Below, one piece after another: positions 38,901-50,863 of a DNA stretch of 64,000 nucleotides. The stretch is from positions 1,432,173 through 1,496,172 of the forward strand of contig VXAI01000160.1 in assembly GCA_013399305.1 (NCBI GenBank), written 5' to 3'. The translations under genes and the position numbers were made by a program. The notes under the pieces are model-generated. The model made no database searches. It worked only from the letters and a program-made list of their open reading frames with translations, and was not told where the DNA came from. Source of the DNA: Rostratula benghalensis (lineage: Eukaryota; Chordata; Aves; Charadriiformes; Rostratulidae). How positions within the stretch are numbered: the first letter of the stretch is position 1; each line of letters opens with the position of its first letter.

Positions 38901-41017
38901 TCTTTGTTAAGTATTTGCATTTCACCAAAATATGATTCCACTAGACACTGCATTCTTGTGGTATTTAAAGGAAATAGAGTGAATTAATACCCAGGAAATT
39001 CCTGCTTAGAGAATGGAATTTACCATTTTGGATATTTACATTGAAGTATTTTTTCTTCTATAAAAGTCTGTGAAGAAAAAAACATTCCGGAGTGAAATTT
39101 TATTTACCTATATAGAGGATTTTTACAGGAATTTTGTTTTCAAGTGGTTTGACTCAGCCAGCCTTTCTGTAGGTTAGCATTTGGATTTTTGTTAAAAATC
39201 AGAACTTATGTTTCTCTTTCTCATGCACTCTCTAAGTTTCACTCACATAGAGCCAGTAGATGGTAATTTTGTTTCCATCCTGATACAGTAAAAAATAACC
39301 TCTTCGTATTAAGATGACTTTGCTTTTTTGAAAAGATGTGGCATGCAGGTCAAAATCAATATGTATCCAAAGCCTTTGTGGCAAGAAAAGATGGATAAAA
39401 TGCTTTGAGACGAAATTTTAAAAACAAACACTGTAATTAGCTTTTATTTAGTCTTTTTTTTTAAGACAATGATTTTCATTTCATATGGAAATGTAAATTT
39501 CTTCAGAGTAATTTCATGTTCTTTTTGGTTTAAAGCAACTTTTTTCCTTTGATTACTGAAATATGCAGTTCTCTCTATTTAACACGTAATACCAAATCAA
39601 CATACTTCCCCCTTCCTTTTTTTTTGCTGATGACAGTCAGCAGAAATCGTGTTCCAAAGTGCCCTGAGAACAAGGGCATTGATCTCAAGTGAGACTTGTG
39701 CCACCTTCCCCTTGTCACTTTCAGCTGTAATTTGTTAAGATATCAGCTCTAAATTATTAAACACTTTATAAGTATAAATAATTCAGCAGTCAACAAATAA
39801 AGTGACAGCCCATTAATCAGTTTCTGTACATGTACATAGGTGGCATGCTGTGGTCTGTGTTGAGGTATGAATTCTGCTGAGGTCCGTGTGCTTTGCATCA
39901 CTGCTGCTTCTTCTCACCTCAGGAAATGGTTTGCATGTGTCTTGTACGTCTGTCATTTGTTCACACAGCGTCAAACACATTCTTCCTAAACTCCAGGGCA
40001 GGTTCTGCAGCCAGTTTTGAGGCTTTTGTTGTGTGGGACCGCACCAATATGGGATCTTTCCTTCTGTCTGAGTTTAAATCTTTCAAAGGGCAGCCCAGCT
40101 TGGGAACACCAGCAATCAGGCAGCGTGCCTGTAAGTGGGCATACTGCAAACTGACACAATCCTCCTGATAGCAGGACCACCTCTTTGCTATTTCAGGCAC
40201 CACCTGAACGAGAGAAGCAGTGCATGAATCGGGCTGAGATTCTTGTATGCTGCCCATAGTGTAGAAAACTATCCCCTCCTAACATTTCTATAAAGTTCTT
40301 GTCGCACTAAAGCAGCATGTATAAATGAAAGGTTGCTGTTAGAACACTGTATATCTCAAATGCAAACTATTATTAGGGTTTGTCAGTACAAATAAGGCCT
40401 ATTTCACGCTCTTGAAATTTTACCAAGAATCCATCAGTGGGCAAAAATGTACTTTCCTCCTTGGAAAGTTAAAAAAAAAAAGGCTTTTAGACATCGTTAT
40501 CCCAATATGCCACAAATATTCTAAGTAAACCTATGTATAAGGATTATGCACTCTGCTTAGCCGTGTTGATATTTTGAAAAAATCTTCTCTTGAAAATGTT
40601 TGAAGAAATGCTGTGTGAATTTTTGTGTTTTTAAATCTCCATATGAAAAACATAAACGTACAGAGATCGCCTTTAAACTTTCGTTTTCAACACTGCAGGT
40701 GTTGCAAATTTGGATTGGCAATTAAAAGTTTCCTCAAGAAGAACGGGAGAAATGGTTGTTTAACAGCTTTCCATTCTCATCTTGCATAGAAAGCCTGGGA
40801 AATTCTTCTTGTAATGGAGAGACTACAAAGAGGCAACTGAAATGATCCTAAGTCAAGGATCAATCCATCACATATAGGAAAAGATTATGTATGTGTCAAT
40901 CTCTCTTGCTTTTTGATGCAGAACAAATGGATGTTACCCTTGGTAAATGGTTTATATGAATGCCAGTGCAGCGTTTTAACAGAGCAGGCCAAGGACAGGG
41001 AGACCTCAGACTTTAGC
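35933..41017. other. Unique AT-rich noncoding DNA
   Basis: No gene is recognised. An ambiguous base (n) stands at 38580. 39961-40257 (minus) has a 98-codon frame in slightly GC-richer sequence, overlapped by a 64-codon minus frame and a 91-codon plus frame; none shows a known motif. A TATA-like 'catataaaag' at about 38295-38305 has no other promoter support. Confidence 0.6.
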
Positions 41018-41175
41018 ACAGTCAGTGTTTCTTGCTGGATAAAGCACTAGACTGGAACTTGCAAGACCTAAGTTCTGCTCTCACAAGCTGTTAGATGACC
41101 TTGAGCAGGTCACTTTACCCCTACACAGCACCCTTATAAAACTGTGATAATGATATTGACCTCTTTTGTTATAAA
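41018..41175 (+). mobile_element. MIR-like CORE-SINE
   Basis: The sequence follows the MIR layout: 'gcactagactgg', then 'agacctaagttctgctct', 'agctgttagatgaccttgag', 'caggtcacttt.cccc' and a 'gtgataatgatattgacctc' end. This corresponds to the tRNA-related head and the conserved core of MIR/amniote CORE-SINEs (cf. the 'gtgaccttgggcaagttactt' core). These are SINE fossils hundreds of millions of years old in origin. The call rests on motif order, and the ends are approximate. Confidence 0.7.
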
Positions 41176-41884
41176 ACTCGGAGGTCTAGTGGTTAAAAGT
41201 CCTGCTTAAGATCAAGGTGGTGGAGTCACCCTGTGCATAGTTGGAACTTGGACAAGATAATTTTTGGACCACATACATGCAAGTGAAGAGACTCTAAATT
41301 ACACCGGTGATTTAATTTGCATAAGTGCTTGAAAAGAAAAAAGTGAGCACCTGTGACGAAGCTGGTCTGAATAATATATAGCATGTAAGTGCAATGGCAG
41401 TAACAAGAAAATTATGTGGTTCAGAATCTGAATATGAGAAATGACAAGCAACTGGCAAAGGAAAGCCTTCACTAAATGGAATGTGATTCCATGTTGAAAC
41501 TGGGTAAATTATGCAGATTTTGTGAAAAATAAAACAATATGGTAATTTGTCTTACATTGGGATCAAATTAAACATATTCTTTTATTAAATGTCTAGGCCG
41601 AAGTGCTCCCATGTAAATAAGGATTAGGTTCTGGTCTTTCTCGCAGTAGAACAGATGCAGAAACCCATTGCCTGGTGCAAAACTCATTTGCTGAGACCTG
41701 AGAGTGTTTATTGCAAAGTCAAAGCATCACAGAGCAAAGTGAAGGTGGGGGAAACATATCTGAGATTACTTTTCTGACTATTAAAAGATAGTCTCTGGTC
41801 AAGGGATCAGGTTTGTGGATAATGAGTGCTTTTAAGGTCTGCAAGGTTAAGATGATGTGGCATCAGCTGTATATAAAATGCTAG
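41176..41884. other. Unassigned stretch between MIR and gypsy-like fossil; weak CR1-like piece
   Basis: 41187-41275 includes 'tctagtggttaaaag', which resembles a tRNA-SINE A box, and 'ggtggtggagtcaccctg', which resembles a CR1 3' motif. Both are too short to call with confidence. The rest is AT-rich and shows nothing else. Confidence 0.35.
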
Positions 41885-42510
41885 TACTGACACTCTTGAA
41901 GCTGAGCTCAAGGTGAAAGTTAAAACTGTCATGGAACAAGGTGGCTGAAAAAAGTTGCAAGGCCAATTGACTGGATCAGCAGTATGGTGGCAGTTAGAAA
42001 GACAGGCAAACTGATGATCTGCATCAATCCAAAAGACCTCAATAGCATACTAAAGTGCTTATACTGTTCCCTGCCAACAGTCACTGAAATATTGCCAAAT
42101 CAAGCGAACACAATAGTCTTTTCAGTCATGGATGCCAGAGATGGCTTCTGGCAAGTGAAATTGGATGCAGCAAACAGTTACTTGACAACTTTCTGGACCC
42201 TGTTTGGGTGCTATCAGTGGCTGACAATGCCGTACAGAACTGGAATCGCTTCAGGGGGTACCAGCAGAGATTGCACACAGCCCCTGAGGGTTGTCTGCTG
42301 CAGATATCTGTGCAGATGACATTGTTTATATGCGTGTGGGAGGGCAAGGATTGAGCTATGGCCAACCATGATCACAAATTTGCTCTGGTAGAGACAGCAA
42401 GAAAGGTCAGTCACAAGCAAACATAGCAATAGCTGTATTGCCTCATGTCCTGTTTCTAATAGTGGCTGGTGGAGTTAAGAAGTCCAAAAACATGTCAAGA
42501 AACCAGTGAT
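41885..42510 (+). pseudogene. Ty3/gypsy-type retrotransposon pol fragment (reverse transcriptase), broken
   Basis: The plus strand encodes a recognisable piece of a Ty3/gypsy reverse transcriptase. A frame running from about 41945 through ATG 41984 reads ARPIDWISSM, then VRKTGKLMICINPKDLN, then VMDARDGFWQVKLD. The motif A aspartate is codon 42131-42133. A second frame gives A-D-D-I at 42312-42323, the position of the catalytic Asp-Asp box, so the reading frame shifts between them. Upstream, 41893-41940 fits the segment before the RT in yet another frame. Downstream, a HDHKF-type stretch (about 42365-42385) and a GGVKK-like stretch fit the following region. At least two frameshifts and several stops break it. 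No LTR, protease, RNase H or integrase is seen. It is an old dead copy; full Ty3/gypsy elements are not expected in modern bird genomes. Confidence 0.75.
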
Positions 42511-42668
42511 AATCCCCAAAATTTCTTTCACACTGAAATTTGGGGAAGCAGAGATGGCTGTAGAGTAATATACATACACCCCTCCTTCATATTCTCAGCA
42601 GCATCCTCATGACCATCAGTAGCTTCTGAGAGGCATTATTTCCCCCCGCAAAAGTATCTTCTTTTTTC

Positions 42669-42739
42669 TTTTCTCTCTTTTATCTCTTTTCTCTCTTTTA
42701 TCTCTTTTCTCTCTTTTCTCTCTTTTCTCCTCTCCTTCT
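42669..42739 (+). repeat. Polypyrimidine tandem repeat
   Basis: An 18-base unit (ttttctctcttttatctc) occurs twice in tandem, then shortens to 9-base ttttctctc units. It is pure pyrimidine except for two A bases. Such tracts can form triplex (H-DNA). Confidence 0.9.
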
Positions 42740-44229
42740 TTTTTTCATTTTTATTTCCTTTCTATTCTGGCAGGAGTACTCCAGTTGCCACTATTAATTT
42801 CTCTTTTACTAAGGACATTTTGATGACCAACTTTTTCCTGCAATTGTTTGAAATGGTCTTTTTACTAGTTTTAGGGGGTTGGGAAGATATTTATCAAAAT
42901 CTTTTTGGTTTGTCTTAACTTTTAACTCAACTTTCTAGACTTTGAGACATTATTAATTTAGCCAATGCTGCCATTTCTGAATAACTGAATAAACATTTGT
43001 AAGGACATTTCTTCTTACCATACTATAATTTTAAGATTGGAATGTTGTCTAAAAATAGCTGTTATTTGCTCATGATATATTTTAGTTGTTTTTGCTTCCT
43101 TTTTTGGTGTTTGTGTTTATATTTAGTAGATCATATTCAATTTCATTTATATTTATTGTAACATTATGTCTTTAAACCATCTACTATCTGTATTCTACTG
43201 CTTGATATTGCCATTGCAATAAGTTTTTACAATCTTTTTTGAATTTTCATTTATTGAGTTTGAGTACGTTACGCTCACTCTTTCATCATAACCATTTGAC
43301 ATGAAATTTTTGAGCCAGAGCTTGTTTCAGGACTAAGTAAAATATGGCTTCTACTATGGATTATCTTTCTAGCTATTCCAAGTATGTTGTCTAAATTGTG
43401 TTATGCCTTGGCATTACATTTGTCCACAGGGCAAACAGTACTCGCCATTATCGTTGTGCTTTCTGCTTTGACAGAAGCCCTTCTGAGCTTCCTCACTATC
43501 TCATTGGTATTGCTACTGCCCTGTGTGGAAGGACAGTATAATAGTCTTCCCTAGTTGATTTTTTTTGTATTTAGGAATGGAGTTGAAATTCTTCATGATT
43601 CTACTTTATATGTGGGTTAAAAATCTTTTTGGTTTCATTTCACTTTAGGATTCAATAATACTTTGAATTATTTTTCTACAAACCTGCCTGTGTTCCTGAT
43701 TATATATCATAAGAGAGATGAAAGAGGGTCTTTGGGGTAGAAAAATAACTCTAAATATTAAAAAAACCATAAAATTAAGTGAGACATATCAGATATAAAC
43801 AAAAAAAAAAACAACCCTTCCAAACCCCAAATATTACGATTGTTTCTGATTATCCTTTAAATTAATTTCGGCGTTTCTGACAGGTATGGCAGTTTAAGAT
43901 TTTTTTTTTTTTTTTTTTTACATAAAAAGCCAAGAAAGACTTATTTAATAATCTTTTCACTGCTGAATTCACATTGTCAGCTTCTTTGTCTTCTGTTGAG
44001 CATTGGGCCAGTGCTGTCAGAGAACTGTTTATGGAGATTCCAAGATAGGTTTCCTGAGTGTTTGAATTGAACATTCAGTTTTGAATGCAGAATCAGGTAG
44101 GCTTCATTGGCTTTCCCCAGACTTTATATTTTTCTACTAAAACACAACTGCTACGCTTCCGGCCACTCATGTTTGTCAGAGGCCTTTGTAGGTACTCAGC
44201 ATTTGCACAGCAATTGACTAATGGAAAAA
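42740..44229. other. AT-rich noncoding DNA
   Basis: No gene is recognised. There is a run of 20 T bases at 43900-43919. 43970-44229 may belong to the old CR1 that follows, but I cannot align it. Confidence 0.55.
43900..43919 (+). repeat. Poly-T tract (20)
   Basis: A run of 20 T bases, the longest homopolymer in the window. Confidence 0.95.
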
Positions 44230-44965
44230 AAAAATTAGTAACATCTGCAGAGTTCAAGATTTTAGTGTTCACTCCCCTTTTCAGATCACTGATGACTATA
44301 TTGGAAAAAAACAGCCTAAACACCATTCAAATGGAGACTACCCTACTGTCAGCCATCTAGAAATCTGAAGACTCTTTGGTCTATGAAGGTCTATAATAAT
44401 ATGATTTCTTCCTATCCTTTAATCAGCTTTTAATCCACAAAAGATTCTGTCTGCTAGTCCTGCTGCGTTTTTATTTCAATAATAATATTTGTTGTTGAAA
44501 GCTTTTTAAAAATGCAAGTATACCCACATTTCTCCTGACGTTGTCATAGAAGTGCAGTGGAGTACTGAGATTTTACAGAAGTGTTCCCCTGGAACACACA
44601 GCCGCATGATCTTACACTTTCTGTTACTGGAGGTGGAAGCCTGTTTTGTTTTTTGGTTTTTTGTCACTGGAGACAGAAGGTCTGCCTTTCCTAGGATGAC
44701 TTCTTAAGATTTTTTTTTGAGATGGAAGTTGCGCTGGCAGTCTGCCAATCTTCTGCCACAGGAGCTTTTGTAATGTAGTTTACAGATCTTGGCCAAGAGT
44801 CCTGTAAGTTCACACCTGAGTTACTTCAGAGATCTTGGGTGAAGGCCATCCACTTTAACATCTTGCTTCTAATTGATCTATCTGACTAATAATGGCTTCT
44901 ACTTTATGCCTGTTCAAGCTCTTGAATAAAAGTCCAAAAATAGTAGCAAAAGAATCTGTTCTGAT
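44230..44965 (-). mobile_element. Ancient CR1-type LINE, ORF2 (reverse transcriptase) fossil
   Basis: The plus strand shows a series of landmarks in the order of an old amniote CR1 ORF2 read on the minus strand. These are 'aacatctgcagagttcaaga', 'cccttttcagatcactgatg' followed by an 'atattgga' block, 'tttaatcagcttttaatcca', 'aaaatgcaagtatacccac', 'tgccaatcttctgccacagg', and 'gagttacttcagagatctt' followed by 'gggtgaaggccatcca'. The reverse transcriptase frame is destroyed by stops and indels. An insertion-like patch with repeated 'gtcactggaggtgg/gtcactggagacag' lies at 44620-44680. This is one of the older CR1 lineages, distinct from the younger copies at 50-55 kb. Confidence 0.75.
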
Positions 44966-47900
44966 GTGAAAGCAGACCCAGATATTTAAAACATTTAAAT
45001 TAAAAATTAATTTAAAAAATAAAGTTACAGTCTGAAATCGATTGAAGGGAAAGATTATGAACATTAGAGAAACCGAAGTGGGAGGGTTCATTCACCTGTA
45101 ATATAAATTAATTCTTGCCTGATACAGTCTTCAAGTTTCTCATAATATTTTGGAGTTGTAGCTTCTTTGAGCATTTCCCCACACACATCAAGCAATCTGC
45201 AATGACTTTTCAGAACTGGTCCATGGTTAAAATCTTTACCTTATGTACCTGTTTTTTATTTGAAAACAGTCCTCTAGAAAGACAGATCTTCATATTTGCC
45301 ATTCAGAAAATGGAGAATAAACCTGGCATGTATTTCTCTACATAAAATGTTTAACTTCACCATCATACATCTTCTTTGTTAGGAAATGAAGAGTTAATTA
45401 ATCTCACCTTAGCTGCTCTCCATTTATAGTCCAATCAGAGAATACCTTCTAGAAGATTCAAATCCAAGTACAGGTCATAGACTTTGCAGTAATTTTGTAT
45501 CACTATCTTGTGTTACCAGAGGGGATATCAAGATTAAAGATTTAATGCTGAATATTGAACACGTCAGACTGGAGATAAGGAGTTTTTAATTGCCAGAGTG
45601 GGAGTGTCTGTGCCCATAATACTCTTGCAATAAAGTTCACTTGGTAAGTTGCAAGGCATAAGACTGGTGTCTTTTAACTTATTTTTACTTAGACAGTAAA
45701 TTCTCTGGAAAAAAAATAGTATAATATGTGCTGAAGAGTCTTGGTCACTGCATGTGGAGAAGGGAGGATTAGATTTTCATAAGCCAACAAGAAGATAATT
45801 TTTTTCTCCTCAGGTCTCTTTGCTGAAATAATCACTCAAAACAGAGTGTTATCCTAACTGGTCTTTCCTTCTCATCCTGGAACAGTGTGTTAATCATCAA
45901 TGTTGCTATCACAAATTTATCCTAGAAAAATCTACCTCATTTGTAGTCCTTCTCCTTGGAGCTGAACATTTCCAAATTTCCAAGGAGAAGGAATTTAAAT
46001 TGTTTTGTTACATTATGTAGGTGCATAAAATCCAGAGTGATTGGCTTGTGAGGAAAATGTGTCTTCTATCAATTTTGCAAAAAAATTCTTCACACCTTCT
46101 TCACGTACAAGTGATCAAATGAGTACACCTGAATTTGGATAGGAAGAAATATCAACAAAATATTTCTCAGTTGTTTGCTGAGGCTTTGGTGCAAGGAAAA
46201 AAAAATCAAAATTCTGTGTTCAATTTAGATTTAGTATTTTTTCCCTACTTGGTTGTTGAATTACTACAGTTGTTGAACTGCTCACTTTCTCCAGTTTCTC
46301 CCCCCAAAATAGCCAAGATTCCCAACATAGTCACATCAATCTTAATAAAGAATGAATGTTTGTGATTTTTGGACAAGGCTAGCATTACCTCTGAGGGAAA
46401 TCTATCCAGGTCATTGTGTTTTACATAAAATATGATAGTACTGTAAAAGGGGGAAAGATGAGATTTTAAATTAGAGCCTGGAAACACGTCTTGGAAATTC
46501 CATTATGAAAAAGAAGAAAAAAAGTCCCTTGTATTCCAGCAGAGGAATAAAGAACTAGCAAAACTAGATTTTTTGCTCACAGAATGATGAAATTTTCCCT
46601 GTAATGCTTGGGGCCAAATTATTCTAGTCAATGCAATTTAAATATTTCATTTTGATTTCCTTATTAATGATTTTCTCTAAAAGCAATTTCACTTTGGAAA
46701 GAAATTTTGAAATAAACGTTTCATTCCAAAAATGTTAAATAGGGCACTTGGGTGTTATTGAAATACCTAGCTTTATTTTCAAGCTGACACACTTTACAAA
46801 TGCTGTGGTTTATATTAAAATTTTATGTTAAGTAGTTCAAAACTGTGTGATTATAAATTTGTGAGTCAAGTCCATTTCAAGGGAAATATAATTCTCCTTA
46901 AAAGAAACAGGTGGCTGGGCAGATATAGTTTGCACTGTACTGATCAGGAATTATTGAAGTGATATATGTAACAGAGTTCAGTGTGCTGATCTATTTCTGA
47001 TTTGTAGAGAGGGTCAGGGCTGGGGTGTTTTTTTTGGTGTGTGTGGAGCACATTCTTCACTTCAACTATAGCAAGAGTTAATGTACAGTAAGCACAAGAC
47101 GGCTGTGTTCTACAGACTGGATCCAAACTGGGATCCACAAATGCTAAAGAGCTTCCAGGCCTGTAATCCTGTCATTTGAAGTACTACAACTGCAGCGTAA
47201 ACTGTGCCACAATGCTGCTGAAGGTTTAGACCTGATCTGTGGAAATCTTACATGATTGTTCTTGCTTATTTTTTGCATTCACATATTGCCAAAAAGGACT
47301 AGAACTCTATGGTGTCAAGTAGCCCACAAAGACCATCTTCAGCCTGGAGACATGCAATACAATAGAAATAGATTCAAATAAATAACCAACTGCACGGAAA
47401 CAGTCAGACATCATTTTGTTAGGTAGTAGAGCCAGTGAATAAATCAATATTTCTAAGTTGCATTGCAGAAGATCACTTTAGGACAAACTGGAAGTTGAAT
47501 AATGAATAATTTTTAATATTTTCCTAGAGAAACCTTCTTTAATCAAAGTGAAACAAATTGCACAAAAACACACTGATGCCTGCACTGACATTTAACAAAT
47601 GAGAGAATGGGTGTTTTCATGAGTGATTTACCAACTCTTGTCTCTTATCAGTAGTGAATAAAAATCAAAAAGTAGACCGAGATAAGCAGCAAGGTGATCT
47701 GAAAATGTAAATTTACATTAATGCAACAGTCAATGATGAGCCCAAGGAAGGATGCAACGGTAGGGGAGAACTGGCACTAATGAATCTAGCAGAGTGAAAC
47801 TTAGAGTAACAGTCTGGATTCATATAAGCACGGCCAGAGAGAATAATGTGACTGTAATCAAAATTAATGATAATGAGACCCTTCTCAAAGGGGATCATGT

Positions 47901-50400
47901 CCTGGTCATGCCGTACAAAAGGTGGATGTGGTGACAACCTGTGGCAAATGGTTAAACACAAAGATCAAGAACACTGGTATGTACGTGGGAGGTGGGAGAG
48001 GCACCTGCATCTAGAGTGGTGCTGAGACCTTGCTGGAAAAGCAACTTGTTCGTTTCTGAAGGAAAGGCAGCAATAGCTCTTTCTGTTGCTAATGAAGAAG
48101 AAAACTGTGATTACACTATTTTGTTCTAAGTCAGTTGAACTGCAGTTTTGTTAGAAAAAAGAGGTTAGTCTTTGATATAAATAATCACCACTCTACTTGT
48201 CCTAATGTCAATTGTCAGTCATGACAAGTTCACTGTGAACTCTTCAGCATGAACTTTCATTTTCCACATCTCAGGGAAGTATGTAGACACTTAAACATAG
48301 TGTAGACATTAACCAAAGAGATATGAATGATAAGAACTAACCAACATGAGTACTAGAAATATAAAGTGTAATTCTGTATTAGGAAAAATATTAATCTTAG
48401 CTACTTTAAACGGAAAAAAAAATTAATAGTTTAAAATGGCCGCATTTCTTAAAGATTATAAATTATCATCAGCCATTCTTTATACTTAAATTAAATATGA
48501 CTGGTTTTCTGCCATTGTAAAATTATGAAGCAGGTTTGGATAATAGTTAAAAAAAATAAAATTTTGATGGAGCTTTTCACTTTGTATGTATTTAGAGATT
48601 TAAAATGAAACAGCATGCTATTTCAGATAGGCATAAAATTAGAATCGTCATCTAATGAGATGTTATGTGTTATGATTTTTTAATGTATTATTTATGGAAA
48701 ACTTTTACCAGGTTATCTATCACTCAAAATAAATGAAAGATAACCATTTTATTAAGCATATTACTGTTGTGCTTGAGGAATATATTTTGCATGTCAAGAA
48801 CAAGAAAACAGACATACTATTTTCACTTTATTCTGCATCAGTAAAACTGTGCTCCTTTTAAAAAAATAAATAAAAAAAAGATATACAGAAAATAATTTGA
48901 ACCTAAGTATAAGAGTCTTCCATGTTAGGAATTCAGAGCAATTCAGACACATTAAAGATGTGAGACAGTGCAGGGAAAAAAAAAAAAAAGGACTAAGTAT
49001 AGGCAGTAGAATATGGATAGACCGTAAAGATCTTATCTGATCTTGACTAGAAAGCATCTTCAACTGAAAGGCAGTGACACTTTCTGGACAAAACCAGGGG
49101 CATATAAGAAACTGAGAGATGAAAAGTTGCAGGATCACTTTTCAACCTAAACTATAGCTGAAGCAAAGCATAACTTCTTGCATACATGTCCTTTGGCGGT
49201 TGCCTTCAACTCTCAGAAAGTCTGATCTCATCACTGTGAGTAGTCCTGTAGTAGCAACCTCTCTGGGCCCACATCTCCCTGCTCCTACACCAACACAGCC
49301 CCTAATCCAAGTACCCCAGTGGAGACTACAGGCCTCTGCTCGTCTTTTAAAATATATAAGGAAAAAAAGAAGTGACTGAAAAAAAGAGAACACTTTTTAG
49401 CCACTGATAGCAGTTCCTTCAGGGTAAAGTTGGTTTGAACATATGACTACACACATGGGATTGAATCAGTTATCCACAGAAAACAACAACTGAGTGACTT
49501 CTTATGCCTTATACGAAAACATTAAAATAAGACATGTGTAGCCAAATTCTGTAATATGTCCAGTAGACAACTCCAGACTTTTTCTTGCTATTTCTCTTAT
49601 TTTTATAACAAGGGATGCCTTCATGACTTAAAGAAATTTGAAAAAGCAATTATTAGTTATTGCTTAAAGTACATTGAAACAACAAAACCACAATTGCCAC
49701 AACATATAATCAGTTATGTAGAATTACTACTGAGTCATTAAGACGTAGGGTATTTATGACACCTCTAGAAGTCATGTGACAACTTACCCTGCAGGAAGGA
49801 GAGAAAAAGGATCCCAAGCATCAAAAAGCTTTCTGAGCACAAGCTGTTTACTTTGCAATACAGAGTATGTCATTACTGTGTCATGGATCTTTGAACAACA
49901 TGCATAACTGTCCAGTGCTATGTAAAATAGAGTAGTGCAAGCCGTGTCCTTGATGTTTACATTTACAAGGGCAGAGAGGTTAGCAGAAACAAATGGCTAT
50001 ATCCTGTAATCAATAATAACCAACTGGGGAAACTGAATGTAATCACGGAACAAAATGGTTATTTAATCAGAAGTATTACAATGTATTATTCAATATTTAA
50101 AGCACATTGAGTATTTACTTTGCTATTTTGGACTTACATAGTTCTAAAATAGTTTTTACTCAAGAAAAGTCTGACAATCAATAATTTTTGAGGGTCCCTA
50201 AAACCAATTTGAATTCGAAGGCTCCTCTAAACTGGCTTCTGCATGACACCGATGTAACAGCAGCGTTAATTTCGGAATTGTCCTTCGGATCAAGAGAAAT
50301 AGAACTGTGATTCATTATGTTTCAGACTTTGTGTACTGAAGTTATAGGTTGCTTTAACAAGACATTTTATTATATTACTTTTTTGTTTTTATTTATTACT
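44966..50400. other. Unique AT-rich noncoding DNA with one strong hairpin
   Basis: No gene is recognised. The main structure is the 14-bp-arm inverted repeat at 45947-45992. 49200-49360 is a short C-rich, GC-richer patch of unknown origin. A-rich tracts lie at 48856-48880 and 48975-48988. Open frames are at most 114 codons and motif-free. Confidence 0.6.
45947..45992. repeat. Inverted repeat with 14-bp perfect arms
   Basis: TCCTTCTCCTTGGA and TCCAAGGAGAAGGA flank an 18-base spacer. The hairpin would be 46 nt with a GC-moderate stem. It is not part of a repeat I recognise. Confidence 0.85.
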
Positions 50401-50863
50401 ATTGAGGTGCTGGAGTGGGTCCAGAGAAGGGCAACAAAGCTGGTGAGGCATCTGGAGAATGAGTCTTATAAGAAGCAGCTGAGGGAACTGGGGTTGCTCA
50501 CCCTGGAGAAAAGGAAGCTGAGGGAAGACCTTATTGCTCTCTACAACTACCTGAAAGGAGGTTGTAGAGAGGGAGGGCTTGGTCTCTTCTCCCAAGTCAC
50601 AGACAAGGGAAAATAGCCTCAAGTTGCACCAGGACTGGATATCAGGAATATTTTTACACTGAAAGCATTGGAATGGGCTGCCCAGGGAAGTTGTTGAGGC
50701 CCCATCCCTGGAGGTATTTAAAAGACAGGCTGTCATAGTGCTTAGTGATGTGGTTTAGTGATTTATTTATTTATTTATTAATCAGACTGAAGTTAATGGT
50801 CGGACTAGATGATCTGAAAGGTCCCTTCCAACCTAGACAATTCTATGATTCTCTAATTCTATT
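50401..50863 (+). mobile_element. CR1 LINE, 3' end with ORF2 C-terminus
   Basis: The segment opens within ORF2. The frame keeps the hallmark C-terminal stretch [19 protein letters not shown], followed by [18 protein letters not shown] and YLKGG, which ends at the stop at 50616. It then runs through the CR1 3' region, with 'ggtcggactagatgatct' and 'ggtcccttccaacc', to a tail of 'ttctatgattct' octamer-type repeats typical of CR1 3' ends. A (ttta)n tract at 50757-50780 interrupts the 3' region. The 5' part is missing. It is the only fairly well-kept CR1 on the plus strand here. Confidence 0.92.
50757..50780 (+). repeat. (TTTA)n microsatellite inside a CR1
   Basis: About five ttta units within the CR1 3' region, where the family normally has unique sequence. 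A local expansion after insertion is likely. Confidence 0.8.
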
